64,000 bases of DNA, from assembly GCA_963781775.1 (NCBI GenBank), contig CAWAHE010000026.1, positions 124,001 to 188,000 on the forward strand, read 5' to 3'. Both the position numbers and the translations under genes were made by a program. The notes under the pieces were generated by a model, which was not told the origin of the DNA, did no database searches, and saw only the letters and a list, made by a program, of their open reading frames with translations. The stretch comes from CAVSRC01 sp963781775. GTDB lineage: Bacteria > Pseudomonadota > Alphaproteobacteria > Rhizobiales > Kaistiaceae. Positions within the stretch are counted from its first letter, which is position 1; every line of letters begins with the position of its first letter. Positions 8,197 to 16,498 of this stretch are shown in pieces.

Positions 8197-9558
8197 ATGG
8201 CGATCGACAGGATGCCCGATATCGCCGCTGGCCGCCTCGCGCCGGACGAATACCGTGTCAATTTCAGCGATCTGCATCCACCGCTCGATCGTCACGAGGC
8301 CTTCGTCGAGGCGGATCGTTGCTATTTCTGTTTCGACGCGCCCTGCGTGCAGGCGTGCCCGACCGGCATCGACATCCCGCTCTTCATCCGCGAGATCCTG
8401 ACCGACAATCCCAAGGGCGCCGCCGAGACGATCCTCACCCAGAACATCCTCGGCGGCATGTGCGCCCGCGTCTGCCCCACCGAGACGCTGTGCGAGGAAG
8501 CCTGCGTGCGCGAGGCCGCCGAGGGCAAGCCGGTCCGCATCGGCGAATTGCAGCGCTACGCCACCGACGTGCTCATCGAGGCCGGCAAGCAGCCCTTCCA
8601 GCGCGCGCCGCTCAGCGGAAAACGCATCGCCGTCGTCGGTGCCGGCCCGGCGGGGCTCTCCTGCGCCCACCGCCTCGCCATGCACGGACACGACGTCGTC
8701 ATGTTCGACGCCAAGCCGAAGAGCGGTGGCCTCAATGAATACGGCATCGCCGCCTACAAGGCGGTCGATGGCTTCGCCCAGCGCGAGGTCGAGTTCATTC
8801 TTTCCATCGGCGGCATCAACGTCGAGGCCGGCAAGGTGCTCGGCCGCGATTTCACGCTCGGCGAATTGAAGGAGGATTTCGACGCGGTCTTTCTCGCCAT
8901 CGGCCTTGGCGGCGTCAACGCGCTCGGCCTCTCCGGCGAGGAGATGGCCGGCGTCGAGGATGCGGTCGACTACATCGCCGGCCTCCGCCAGGCGAGAGAC
9001 CTCGCCTCGCTGCCGGTCGGCCGCCGTGTCGTGGTCGTCGGCGGCGGCATGACCGCCATCGACATCGCCTCGCAGTCGAGGCGCCTCGGCGCCGAAGAGG
9101 TCACCATCGTCTATCGCCGCGGGCCGGAGCGCATGGGCGCCAGTCAATATGAGCGCGAACTGGCGCAGACCGACGGCGTCACCATCCGCTTCAACGCCAT
9201 GCCGAAGGGCCTCGTGGCGTCCGGCGGACGGGTCGTCGCCGCCGAGTTCGAATACACCGAGGAGCGCGACGGCCGTCTCGCCGGCACCGGCGAAACCTTC
9301 GTGCTCGAGGCCGACATGGTGTTCAAGGCGATCGGCCAGACCTTCGTGCCCGACGCGCTCGAAGGCGCCGCCGGCATCGAACTGGATGGCGGTCGCATCA
9401 AGGTCGACGGCGAGCACCGCACCACCGTGCCCGGTGTATGGGCGGGCGGCGATTGCACCACCGGCGAGGACCTCACCGTCGTCGCCGTCGAGGACGGCAA
9501 GCAGGCCGCCGAATCGATCCACCGCGCGCTCACCGGCAGCGCGGCTGAAGGAACATAA
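8197..9558 (+). CDS. preT: NAD-dependent dihydropyrimidine dehydrogenase subunit PreT
   Basis: PreT passes electrons from NADH through FAD and Fe-S clusters to PreA, which reduces uracil or thymine to the 5,6-dihydro form, the first step of reductive pyrimidine breakdown. The 453-residue protein has two N-terminal Fe-S cysteine clusters (CYFCFDAPCVQACP and CARVCPTETLCEEAC), then an FAD-binding motif VVGAGPAGLS and an NAD-binding motif VVVGGGMTAID, as in glutamate synthase small subunits. I chose ATG 8197 because a purine-rich GGGGAGAGGGGAG lies just upstream, rather than GTG 8167. preA follows after about 250 bp that hold a palindromic element. Confidence 0.93.
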   Translation: MAIDRMPDIAAGRLAPDEYRVNFSDLHPPLDRHEAFVEADRCYFCFDAPCVQACPTGIDIPLFIREILTDNPKGAAETILTQNILGGMCARVCPTETLCEEACVREAAEGKPVRIGELQRYATDVLIEAGKQPFQRAPLSGKRIAVVGAGPAGLSCAHRLAMHGHDVVMFDAKPKSGGLNEYGIAAYKAVDGFAQREVEFILSIGGINVEAGKVLGRDFTLGELKEDFDAVFLAIGLGGVNALGLSGEEMAGVEDAVDYIAGLRQARDLASLPVGRRVVVVGGGMTAIDIASQSRRLGAEEVTIVYRRGPERMGASQYERELAQTDGVTIRFNAMPKGLVASGGRVVAAEFEYTEERDGRLAGTGETFVLEADMVFKAIGQTFVPDALEGAAGIELDGGRIKVDGEHRTTVPGVWAGGDCTTGEDLTVVAVEDGKQAAESIHRALTGSAAEGT

Positions 9559-9609
9559 GCCATTGGCGGAGATGCCTGCCATGTTTCGCGAACGGTTGCC
9601 GCGAGTCAT

Positions 9610-9769
9610 CTCCCCCCTTGAGGGGGAGAACGGATCGTCCCGGCTTGCGAGCGCGGGCGCGAGCAAGTCGATGGCGATCCAAGAGGGGGGTGAATGGCCC
9701 CGCGATACCCCCCTCCCGAAAACGGCTTCGCCGACGCTCGCCGTTTTCGACCTCCCCTCAAGGGGGAGG
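9610..9769 (+). repeat. Mosaic palindromic element between preT and preA
   Basis: The element is about 160 bp. It is bounded by short palindromes, CTCCCCCCTTGAGGGGGAG (9610-9628) and CCTCCCCTCAAGGGGGAGG (9751-9769), and also contains a stem-loop with arms GAAAACGG and CCGTTTTC (9718-9725 / 9741-9748). A related element of the same plan lies in frame inside the ligase gene at 59817-59953. It resembles intergenic repeat units of Rhizobiales and may affect preT/preA mRNA processing. Confidence 0.7.
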
Positions 9770-9811
9770 TTCTCACCGTCACAGTCGCTCGCACGAGCGT
9801 AGGAGGTTCCG

Positions 9812-11116
9812 ATGGCCGATCTTCGCAGCGAATTCGTCGGCATCAAGTCGCCGAACCCGTTCTGGCTGGCCTCGGCGCCGCCGACCGACAAGGAAGTCAA
9901 CGTCGTGCGCGCCTTCAAGGCGGGCTGGGGCGGCGTCGTGTGGAAGACGCTGGGCGAGGACCCGCCGATCGTCAACGTCGCCGGCCCGCGCTACGGCGCC
10001 ATCCATTCCGGCGACCGCCGCCTGATCGGCCTCAACAACATCGAGCTGATCACCGACCGCGAATTTCAGGTCAATCTCGAGGAGATCAAGCGGGTCAAGC
10101 GCGACTGGCCGGACCGCGCGCTGGTCGTCTCGCTGATGGTGCCCTGCGAGGAGCCGAACTGGAAGGCGATCCTCGCCGCCGTCGAGGAGACCGATTGCGA
10201 CGGCGTCGAACTCAACTTCGGCTGCCCGCACGGCATGAGCGAGCGCGGCATGGGCTCGGCCGTCGGCCAGGTGCCGGAATACATCGAGATGGTCGTGCGC
10301 TGGTGCAAGGCGGCGACCCGCATGCCGGTCATCGTCAAGCTGACGCCCAACATCACCAACATCCGCTATCCGGCGCGTGCCGCCAAGAACGGCGGCGGCG
10401 ATGCGGTGTCGCTCATCAACACCATCAACTCGATCACCAATGTCGATCTCGACACGTTCTCGCCGATGCCATCGATCGACGGCAAGGGCTCGCACGGCGG
10501 CTATTGCGGCCCGGCGGTCAAGCCCATCGCCCTGTCGATGGTCTCCGAGATCGCCCGCGACGAAGAGTGCCGCGGCCTGCCCATCTCCGGCATCGGCGGC
10601 ATCACCACCTGGCGCGACGCGGCCGAATTCATGGCGCTCGGCGCCGCCAACGTGCAGGTGTGCACGGCGGCGATGACTTACGGCTTCAAGATCGTTTCGG
10701 AAATGATCTCCGGCCTGTCGCGCTATCTCGACGAGAAGCAGATGGCACTCGGCGATCTCGTCGGCCGCGCCGTGCCCAACGTCACCGACTGGCAATATCT
10801 CAATCTCAACTACGTCACCAAGGCGCGCATCGATCAGGATCTCTGCATCCAGTGCGGCCGCTGCCACATCGTCTGCGAGGACGCCTCGCACCAGGCGATC
10901 ACCGCGACGAAGGACGGCCAGCGCCACTTCGAGGTCGTCGATAGCGAATGCGTCGGCTGCAATCTTTGCGTCAATGTCTGCCCGGTGGAAGACTGCATCA
11001 CCATGGAGCGCCTCACCGTCGGCACCGATCCGCACACCGGCGCCCCGGCAACCGGCTACAGCAACTGGACTCAGCACCCCAACAACCCGATGCGCGTCGC
11101 CGAACCGGCGGAGTAG
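9812..11116 (+). CDS. preA: NAD-dependent dihydropyrimidine dehydrogenase subunit PreA
   Basis: PreA is the catalytic subunit that reduces uracil and thymine in complex with PreT. The 434-residue protein begins with a dihydroorotate-dehydrogenase-like FMN barrel (residues about 1-330; motifs NFGCPHGM and KLTPN, and active-site region near GGYCGPAVKP). Two ferredoxin-type 4Fe-4S motifs follow at the C-terminus, CIQCGRCHIVC and CVGCNLCVNVC. A GTAGGAGG ribosome site precedes ATG 9812. The gene is expected to share control with preT through the RutR site at 8130. The remaining pathway genes lie in the 22-28 kb block. Confidence 0.94.
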   Translation: MADLRSEFVGIKSPNPFWLASAPPTDKEVNVVRAFKAGWGGVVWKTLGEDPPIVNVAGPRYGAIHSGDRRLIGLNNIELITDREFQVNLEEIKRVKRDWPDRALVVSLMVPCEEPNWKAILAAVEETDCDGVELNFGCPHGMSERGMGSAVGQVPEYIEMVVRWCKAATRMPVIVKLTPNITNIRYPARAAKNGGGDAVSLINTINSITNVDLDTFSPMPSIDGKGSHGGYCGPAVKPIALSMVSEIARDEECRGLPISGIGGITTWRDAAEFMALGAANVQVCTAAMTYGFKIVSEMISGLSRYLDEKQMALGDLVGRAVPNVTDWQYLNLNYVTKARIDQDLCIQCGRCHIVCEDASHQAITATKDGQRHFEVVDSECVGCNLCVNVCPVEDCITMERLTVGTDPHTGAPATGYSNWTQHPNNPMRVAEPAE

Positions 11117-11837
11117 CGACTGTTCGCACCGTGAGTACGAGGCGGGACATGGCCCGCCCGATTCTCTCACGGCCTCGCCAACCGGGGATAAGATAAATCC
11201 GAAAAATACTTATCCCCGCCCTCTGAACCGCCCCCATATTGGTTCGCATCCTCGCTCATGTGAGGGGCGCCGACCGGTGGCGACCTGAGGTGGAGCGGGG
11301 TGCGGTGTCCGCCGCCTCGCATCGCAAGCGGAGCGGCGGAGGCCCGGAAGCCCGCCAGCGGAGGATCGCTCCTTCGCCGCGCTATGCCTCCGAAGGGCAG
11401 CGCTACAGGCAGGCGAGGGTCAACCACGGAGCAGACGGGCGGGGAAATCCGCAACGGTGCCGTGGTCGTCTAGAGGTCGGCTGTCCGGATGGAGCCCGCC
11501 TCGCCTTCGTCTCTGGCCCAGGCGGGGCCGGTGCGAAAACCACCGCGGCGGGCGCTCGTGAGAGCGCCACCCAACGGACTACCCGACGCGGCACTCTTCG
11601 AGCGCCCGCCACCCCTCATGTCAGAAGAACATGAGGACAGCTCATGGAAAAGGTTCATCAACCCGGAGCCAATCGCTCGCGGGAATGCGAGGCCGTGCCC
11701 ACCCGCTCGTCCCTGCGAAAGCAGGGACCCAGGGGCGACATCACGCAACTGGCGACCAACCGCTCTGGATTCTGCTTTCGCAGCATGACCGGGAGTTCGT
11801 TGGTAAGCTGCGTCCCGCACGCTAGTGGAGGGAGAAA
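11117..11837. other. Long structured region without a convincing gene
   Basis: The 720 bp between preA and the Tp34-like gene show no ORF with believable composition. Several perfect inverted repeats stand out: ACCACGG/CCGTGGT (11423-11466, enclosing GCGG/CCGC), GGCGCTC-GTGA-GAGCGCC (11551-11568) and CCTCATGT/ACATGAGG (11614-11636). An inverted-repeat element follows at 11708-11790. On the minus strand one long frame from 11820 to 11167 is broken only by a TAG at 11470-11472; its product is Arg/Gly/Ser/Pro-rich and looks like non-coding sequence read by chance. Candidates are a structured RNA or a degenerate repetitive element. Confidence 0.5.
11708..11790. repeat. Short element with terminal inverted repeats
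   Basis: The left arm reads CGTCCCTGCGAAAGCAGGGA at 11708-11727 and the right arm is its imperfect reverse complement around CTGCTTTCGCAG (11765-11789). The arms also contain the self-complementary core CTGCGAAAGCAG. This form is familiar from small dispersed repeats of Rhizobiales; other copies would have to be searched in the genome. Confidence 0.5.
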
Positions 11838-12386
11838 CTATTCCTTGCCCGTTCTGATCGGCACGTTCTTGAATTCGACGCTCACGGCATCGGCGTAGCG
11901 TTTGCCGTTTACCTTGTCGTGCCGCATGAATTTCGGCGGCGCGATGTCGACCTTGAGCGCGTATTTGCCGTCACCGGGCACCGTGATGTTGCGGCCGTAG
12001 TGATAGAGCCCGGGGTGCCAGACGAAGGGAATCCTTAAGGGACCGATCGTCTTGCCGTCCGGCCCGGTCAGCGTCGCCTTGATGTCGAGATAGGGAATGA
12101 AGCGCTTGTCGCCGGCATCGCTCACCGAGATCTCCAGGTGGCAGTTCTTGCCGTCCGGTTTGCTCCATTTCAGCGTGCCGTCCCCGGAGAGCGCATACAT
12201 GCCCTCGGCGCGTTCCTGCGCGTAGCCGACGATATAGTCGCCGGCGCGTTTCTTGCCGCCGGCATCGGCGACGTCCTTCGCCATGTAGGCGAGGGACTTC
12301 TGATAGGCCGCGCCCTCGGCCTTGGCCATGCGCAGCTGGTTCTTGTCAGCCTCGTCGCTACGCCGCTCGGGCGGTTTCCTCAGCAT
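11838..12386 (-). CDS. Tp34/P19-like iron-transport family protein without signal peptide
   Basis: The 182-residue protein has the features of the Tp34/P19 (Fe2+ transport protein) beta-sandwich family: a HPGLYHYGRNI motif near residue 130 with the expected His residues and an extended immunoglobulin-like C-terminal half (motif FMRHDKVNG). Family members that carry iron or copper in the periplasm have a signal peptide; this one starts MLRKPPERRSDEADKNQ and has none, so it is predicted to be cytoplasmic or to use another route. No FTR1 or permease gene is adjacent. It lies downstream of the PQQ dehydrogenase on the same strand, separated by a hairpin. Confidence 0.75.
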   Translation of the reverse strand: MLRKPPERRSDEADKNQLRMAKAEGAAYQKSLAYMAKDVADAGGKKRAGDYIVGYAQERAEGMYALSGDGTLKWSKPDGKNCHLEISVSDAGDKRFIPYLDIKATLTGPDGKTIGPLRIPFVWHPGLYHYGRNITVPGDGKYALKVDIAPPKFMRHDKVNGKRYADAVSVEFKNVPIRTGKE

Positions 12387-12416
12387 CTCATTGTCCTGAC
12401 GATCGGATTGGAATGA

Positions 12417-12451
12417 GCGCGGCGGGCATCGTTTCCGACGCCCGCCGCCGC
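12417..12451 (-). terminator. Hairpin downstream of the PQQ dehydrogenase
   Basis: GCGCGGCGGGC (12417-12427) pairs with GCCCGCCGCCGCG (12440-12452) with one bulge and a 12-nt loop. It lies between the dehydrogenase stop and the Tp34-like gene. No clear U-tract follows, so it may be an attenuating or stabilising hairpin rather than a full terminator. Confidence 0.45.
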
Positions 12452-12457
12452 GTGTTG

Positions 12458-15028
12458 TCAGCTTTGGTCAGGTAATGCGTAGGCAATCACCGAGTCGCCG
12501 ATCGGCGTCTCCATGAAGTGATGGCCGCCGGCCATGAAGCCGATGTACTGGCGTCCGCGCGCCGTGAACGTCATCGGTGTCGCCTGGCCGCCCGCCGGCA
12601 GCTTGTCCTGCCACAACACCTTGCCGGTATCGATGTCGATCGCGCGGATCATGTCGTCGGTCGTGGCGGCGATGAAGATCAGGCCGCCAGCCGTGACCAG
12701 CGCGCCGCCATTGTTTGGCGTGCCGATGGTGATCGGCAGGTGAGAGGCAATGCCGAACGGGCCGTTGTTGCGGGCGTCGCCGAGCGGCTCGTCCCACAGC
12801 GTCTTGCCGGTCTTCAGATCGATGGCGCGCAGGCCGCCATAGGGCGGTTGCGTGCACATCAGCCCGGTGAAAGGAACGCGCCAGCCGGCGTTGATCAGCA
12901 CGGCCCACGGCGAGCCGGTCTGTACTGCGCCGCCGCCGCCGCCTTCACCGCCGCTCGGGTTGGGCTCGTAGATCGGCCTCATGCCGCGCTTGTCGGCTTC
13001 TGCGCGGGTGATCATCCGGTCGAAGTTCGCCATGTTGTTGTAGTTGGCGACGACGACGCCCTTTTCCGGGTCGACCGCGACACTGCCCCAGTCCGAGCCG
13101 CCATTGTAGCTCGGATATTCCACGAAGCGGCTGTCGGCTGTCGGCGGCGTGTACTCGCCCTGGTAGGTCGTCTGGCGGAACTGGATGCGGCACCAGAGCT
13201 GGTCGAGCGGCGACATGCCCCACATGTCCGCTTCGTGGAGCACCGGCTTGTCGACGCTGTTGAAGCCCGAATAGGGCTGCGTCGGCGACAGGTTCGCCGT
13301 CTCGACGCCGGCGCTCGGCACCTTGCGCTCCTCCACCGGAAACAGCGATTTGCCGGTCCGGCGGTCCAGCACGTAGATCTGTCCTTGCTTGCTGGGCAGG
13401 ATCACAGCGGGCACCGTGCCGTTGTCGGTGGGAACGTCGACCAGCGTCGGCTGCGAGCCGAGGTCGTAGTCCCACAGGTCGTAGTGCACGGTCTGGAAAT
13501 GCCACACTGGCTTGCCGGTAGTCACGTCGATGGCGACCAGCGATGAACTGAACTTGTTCTCGCAATCCTTGCGGTTGCCACCGTAGTAATCGACCGACGA
13601 ATTGCCGAGCGGCACGTAGACGTAACCGAGTTTGTCGTCGCCGGCCGCGCTCGTCCACATGTTGGGCGTGCCACGCGTATAGGTCTCGCCCTTTGGCGGC
13701 ATGCCGGTGAGGCTCGGGTTGCACATGTCCCAAGCCCAGGCGAGCTTGCCGGTCACCGCGTCATAACCGCGGATCACACCCGAGGGCGCATCCTCCGCCT
13801 GGCCGTCCTGTACCTGCGCGCCCATGACGACGATGCCGCGCACGATCGTCGGCGCCGCGGTGTTGCTGTACCAGCCGGGCACGGACATGCCGATGCCTTC
13901 CATAAGATCGACCTGTCCGTCCGTGCCGAAGTCGGGGCAGAGCCGGCCGCTTTCTGCATCGACCGCGATCAGACGCGCGTCGAGCGTGCCCTCGATGATG
14001 CGCGCGGCGCACAGCGAATCCGGCGCGGCGGCGGGATCCTTGTAGTAGGAGACGCCACGACAGGTCGCGCCGTAGGGGATCGCGTCGTCGGGCACCTTCG
14101 GATCGTAGCGCCATTTCTCGAGTCCGGTGCCCGCGTCGAGCGCGATGATCTGGTTCTTGGCCGAACAGAGATAAAGACTATCGCCGACCTTGAGCGGCGT
14201 TGTCTCCGGTGAGTATTTGCCCTTGGCCTGCTTGTCGGGGAGGTCGCCGGTATGGAACGTCCATACCTTCTCGAGCTTGGCGACGTTGTCGCGATTGATC
14301 TGTTTGAGCGGCGAATAGCGCATTCCATGCTGCGTGCCGCCCCACGCCGGCCAGTCGTCGCCGGCGCTTGCCGTCTGGATCGGCTGCGCGCTCTCGGCTG
14401 ACGCTGCATCCGCAGCCTGCGTCGGAACTTGCGGCGCCAACGCGCCCGCCGGCGGATTGGCGGCGGGGGCGGTGAGGGTCGGTGATGCCGATGGCGCCGG
14501 CGCGGCAGGATTGTCTTGCGCGCTGCCGAAGCGCACGCTCAAGCCGAGGGCCGCTGTGACCGCAATGGCCAGAACGATCGCGGCGGCGGCGGGGTGAGGG
14601 TGCGATCGCACGCGGTCACGGCGGCCGTCGATAGCGCGACCGTCTTCGTTCACGTATCGGGAATGGCTGCGCATCAGGACGGGAAGCGACAGCAGCGCGA
14701 GAATAGCAAACACGCTCGGCGCGACGACGCGCGGAACCAGGGCCCAGCCGTTGAATCCGACTTCCCAGACCGCCCAGACCCATGTCAGGGCGTATGTGAC
14801 GAGATAGAGCCAGACGCCACCCGGCGAGCCTGCCAGCATCAACGCGCCCGATACGACGAGCGCGATTCCGGCAAGCACGTAGTACCAGGAACCGCCGAGA
14901 ACCATCAGCCAGGCGCCACCCGCACCAAGCGCCGCGCCGACGACGATCAGAATGACCGCGAACGCGATTACCAGCCAATCGCCGACGCTGCGCGCGCGGT
15001 GCCGAGAAACAAGAGATCGATTGGACAT
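12458..15028 (-). CDS. Membrane-bound PQQ-dependent dehydrogenase (glucose/quinate/shikimate family)
   Basis: The 856-residue enzyme oxidises a sugar or cyclic polyol in the periplasm and passes electrons to ubiquinone. The N-terminal about 150 residues carry four to five membrane helices. A Pro/Ala-rich linker follows, then an eight-bladed PQQ beta-propeller beginning near DDWPAWGGTQHGMRYSPL, with typical W-motif repeats (for example TGKPVWHFQ, TGKLAWAWD) and the family's C-terminal GHHFMETPIGD block. ATG 15028 is preceded by GAGGAGGGTT, a good ribosome site. The substrate (glucose, quinate or another) is not determinable. No pqq synthesis genes are in the window, so PQQ must come from elsewhere. 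Confidence 0.9.
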   Translation of the reverse strand: MSNRSLVSRHRARSVGDWLVIAFAVILIVVGAALGAGGAWLMVLGGSWYYVLAGIALVVSGALMLAGSPGGVWLYLVTYALTWVWAVWEVGFNGWALVPRVVAPSVFAILALLSLPVLMRSHSRYVNEDGRAIDGRRDRVRSHPHPAAAAIVLAIAVTAALGLSVRFGSAQDNPAAPAPSASPTLTAPAANPPAGALAPQVPTQAADAASAESAQPIQTASAGDDWPAWGGTQHGMRYSPLKQINRDNVAKLEKVWTFHTGDLPDKQAKGKYSPETTPLKVGDSLYLCSAKNQIIALDAGTGLEKWRYDPKVPDDAIPYGATCRGVSYYKDPAAAPDSLCAARIIEGTLDARLIAVDAESGRLCPDFGTDGQVDLMEGIGMSVPGWYSNTAAPTIVRGIVVMGAQVQDGQAEDAPSGVIRGYDAVTGKLAWAWDMCNPSLTGMPPKGETYTRGTPNMWTSAAGDDKLGYVYVPLGNSSVDYYGGNRKDCENKFSSSLVAIDVTTGKPVWHFQTVHYDLWDYDLGSQPTLVDVPTDNGTVPAVILPSKQGQIYVLDRRTGKSLFPVEERKVPSAGVETANLSPTQPYSGFNSVDKPVLHEADMWGMSPLDQLWCRIQFRQTTYQGEYTPPTADSRFVEYPSYNGGSDWGSVAVDPEKGVVVANYNNMANFDRMITRAEADKRGMRPIYEPNPSGGEGGGGGAVQTGSPWAVLINAGWRVPFTGLMCTQPPYGGLRAIDLKTGKTLWDEPLGDARNNGPFGIASHLPITIGTPNNGGALVTAGGLIFIAATTDDMIRAIDIDTGKVLWQDKLPAGGQATPMTFTARGRQYIGFMAGGHHFMETPIGDSVIAYALPDQS

Positions 15029-15201
15029 AGAACCCTCCTCTCTGGGCTGCCTCACCCAGAGTTGCCAAATGTCGGTCACCCACACGAAATAAAGCGCGGG
15101 GTGGGCCCAAGGTTCCGAAATTTGTCCCGCGGTTGACGTCGCGGTCCGACGCGGCGACAAGACGCCTTGCCAATCTCGTGTTCCGGAACACTGACGGCGG
15201 T

Positions 15202-15723
15202 ATGGCTTCACTCGACCTGCTTGAGACCGAGCGGCTGGTGCTTTCCGGCTGGCGCGCCGACCAGATCGGCGATCTGATGCGTCTGCATGGCGACCCGGTG
15301 GTCACGCGATATTTCACGCACGTCGAACCTTGGACCGAGGCGCGGGCAATCGCCGCGCTCGGTGAATGGATGGCGCTGTTCACCGAGCACAGACTCGGCA
15401 AGCTCCGCGTACGACGAAAATCGGATGGCGTTCTGGTTGGCCGCGCCGGCTACGGCATCTATGCGCCGACCGGCGAACCTGAACTGGGCTATGCGCTCTA
15501 TCCGGAGCACTGGGGTAACGGCTACGCCTCCGAGGCGGCTTCCGGTCTGCGCGACTGGATCTTTCGCGAGACCGACTGGGACCACTTCATCGGCATCGCC
15601 GACATCCGCAATCGCGCCTCGCTTGCCGTGCTTGCGCGGATTGGCATGACTAGGACGCACATCGTTCCGAACGAGTTCGGGCGGCCATGCCAGTTCCACA
15701 TCTACCGGAAACCGATGTCCTGA
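15202..15723 (+). CDS. GNAT-family N-acetyltransferase
   Basis: The 173-residue protein resembles the RimJ/RimL branch of GNAT acetyltransferases, which acetylate amino groups of proteins or small molecules with acetyl-CoA. It starts LETERLVLSGW and has the ELGYALYPEHWGNGYASEA stretch, where the GNGYASEA segment is the acetyl-CoA pyrophosphate-binding loop; the IRNRASLAVLARIGM helix follows. ATG 15202 fits the usual family start; an in-frame TTG at 15133 is unlikely. It is divergent from the PQQ dehydrogenase. Substrate unknown. Confidence 0.88.
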   Translation: MASLDLLETERLVLSGWRADQIGDLMRLHGDPVVTRYFTHVEPWTEARAIAALGEWMALFTEHRLGKLRVRRKSDGVLVGRAGYGIYAPTGEPELGYALYPEHWGNGYASEAASGLRDWIFRETDWDHFIGIADIRNRASLAVLARIGMTRTHIVPNEFGRPCQFHIYRKPMS

Positions 15724-15960
15724 CCGCCGCTGCCATACCGGGTTTCGGTCGCGCATGGATCCGCCGACCATTGACGGTGCCGGCTGATAATCCTAGCGTC
15801 TCGGGGGCTAAGAATACTCAACCAAGATATATTAGCTTCAGCGCGATTACTCCTCCTGGTGTGTGCGTTTCGCCGCCAGTGTGTTTGCCGAAGTCCGTCC
15901 CGCGTCTCGGCAATGTTTCCCAGAACTGAAGAAAATCGTCAGTCACACAGGGAGCATGTC

Positions 15961-16338
15961 ATGAAGATGCATCGGATTCTCGTTGCTGTGTCAGCAGCAG
16001 CCGCTCTCGTGGCGGCCACGTCCTCAAGCATCCAGGCCGCCGGCATGAGTTTCAGCTTCTCCAAATCCTTCGCCTATTCGCACGGCGGCGGCAGCCCGAC
16101 GGCCGGTGGCGGCAGCCAGTCCAGTTCGTCGGGCACTGGCAGCTCGGCAGGCAGCGTCTATGGGGCCGTGGGCTCCGGCGGCGGCACGTACACGGGCAAG
16201 GTCGGTGGCAGCTATTCTTCCGGCGGCAGTCCGCAAACGACGTTCAGCCACACGTTCGGCGGTCCGTCCTCTTCGTCGTCGGCTTTCGCCGGAGCCGCCA
16301 CTGCCGGGAGTTCCTGCAGCGGTTCCGGATGCCCCTGA
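15961..16338 (+). CDS. Secreted Gly/Ser-rich low-complexity protein (125 aa)
   Basis: The precursor has a signal peptide of about 28 residues (hydrophobic core ILVAVSAAAALVAA), then a mature part almost entirely of Gly, Ser, Ala and Thr with aromatic spacers. It ends with two cysteines in CSGSGCP. GGGAGC before ATG 15961 serves as ribosome site. Such composition suggests an extended extracellular or surface polymer-like protein. No family is recognised. The A+T-richer 237 bp upstream (15724-15960) shows no gene and probably holds its promoter. Confidence 0.6.
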   Translation: MKMHRILVAVSAAAALVAATSSSIQAAGMSFSFSKSFAYSHGGGSPTAGGGSQSSSSGTGSSAGSVYGAVGSGGGTYTGKVGGSYSSGGSPQTTFSHTFGGPSSSSSAFAGAATAGSSCSGSGCP

Positions 16339-16422
16339 GAGCCCGCAGGTCTGGTTGATAGGAACGACGGTTACGCGTCTCGGGCCCGTCGGCTGAAGTT
16401 GGCGCGTCGGCTGACCGAAAGG

Positions 16423-16444
16423 GGGGCGCGATTTGGCGCGCCCC
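16423..16444 (+). terminator. Hairpin between the Gly/Ser-rich gene and the YbdK-type gene
   Basis: GGGGCGCG (16423-16430) pairs perfectly with CGCGCCCC (16437-16444) around a 6-nt loop ATTTGG, followed by only two T. Its position after the secreted protein gene suits a transcription terminator. Confidence 0.5.
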
Positions 16445-16498
16445 TTGGCGTTGGTTGACGCCGTTTCCAGACGCCCGGTTTTCTGACAGTTTGCGCCC

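Noticed and set aside
11239..11634. 131-codon plus-strand ORF after preA
   Set aside because: Arg/Gly/Ala-rich with no start signal; it overlaps several perfect stems and looks non-coding.
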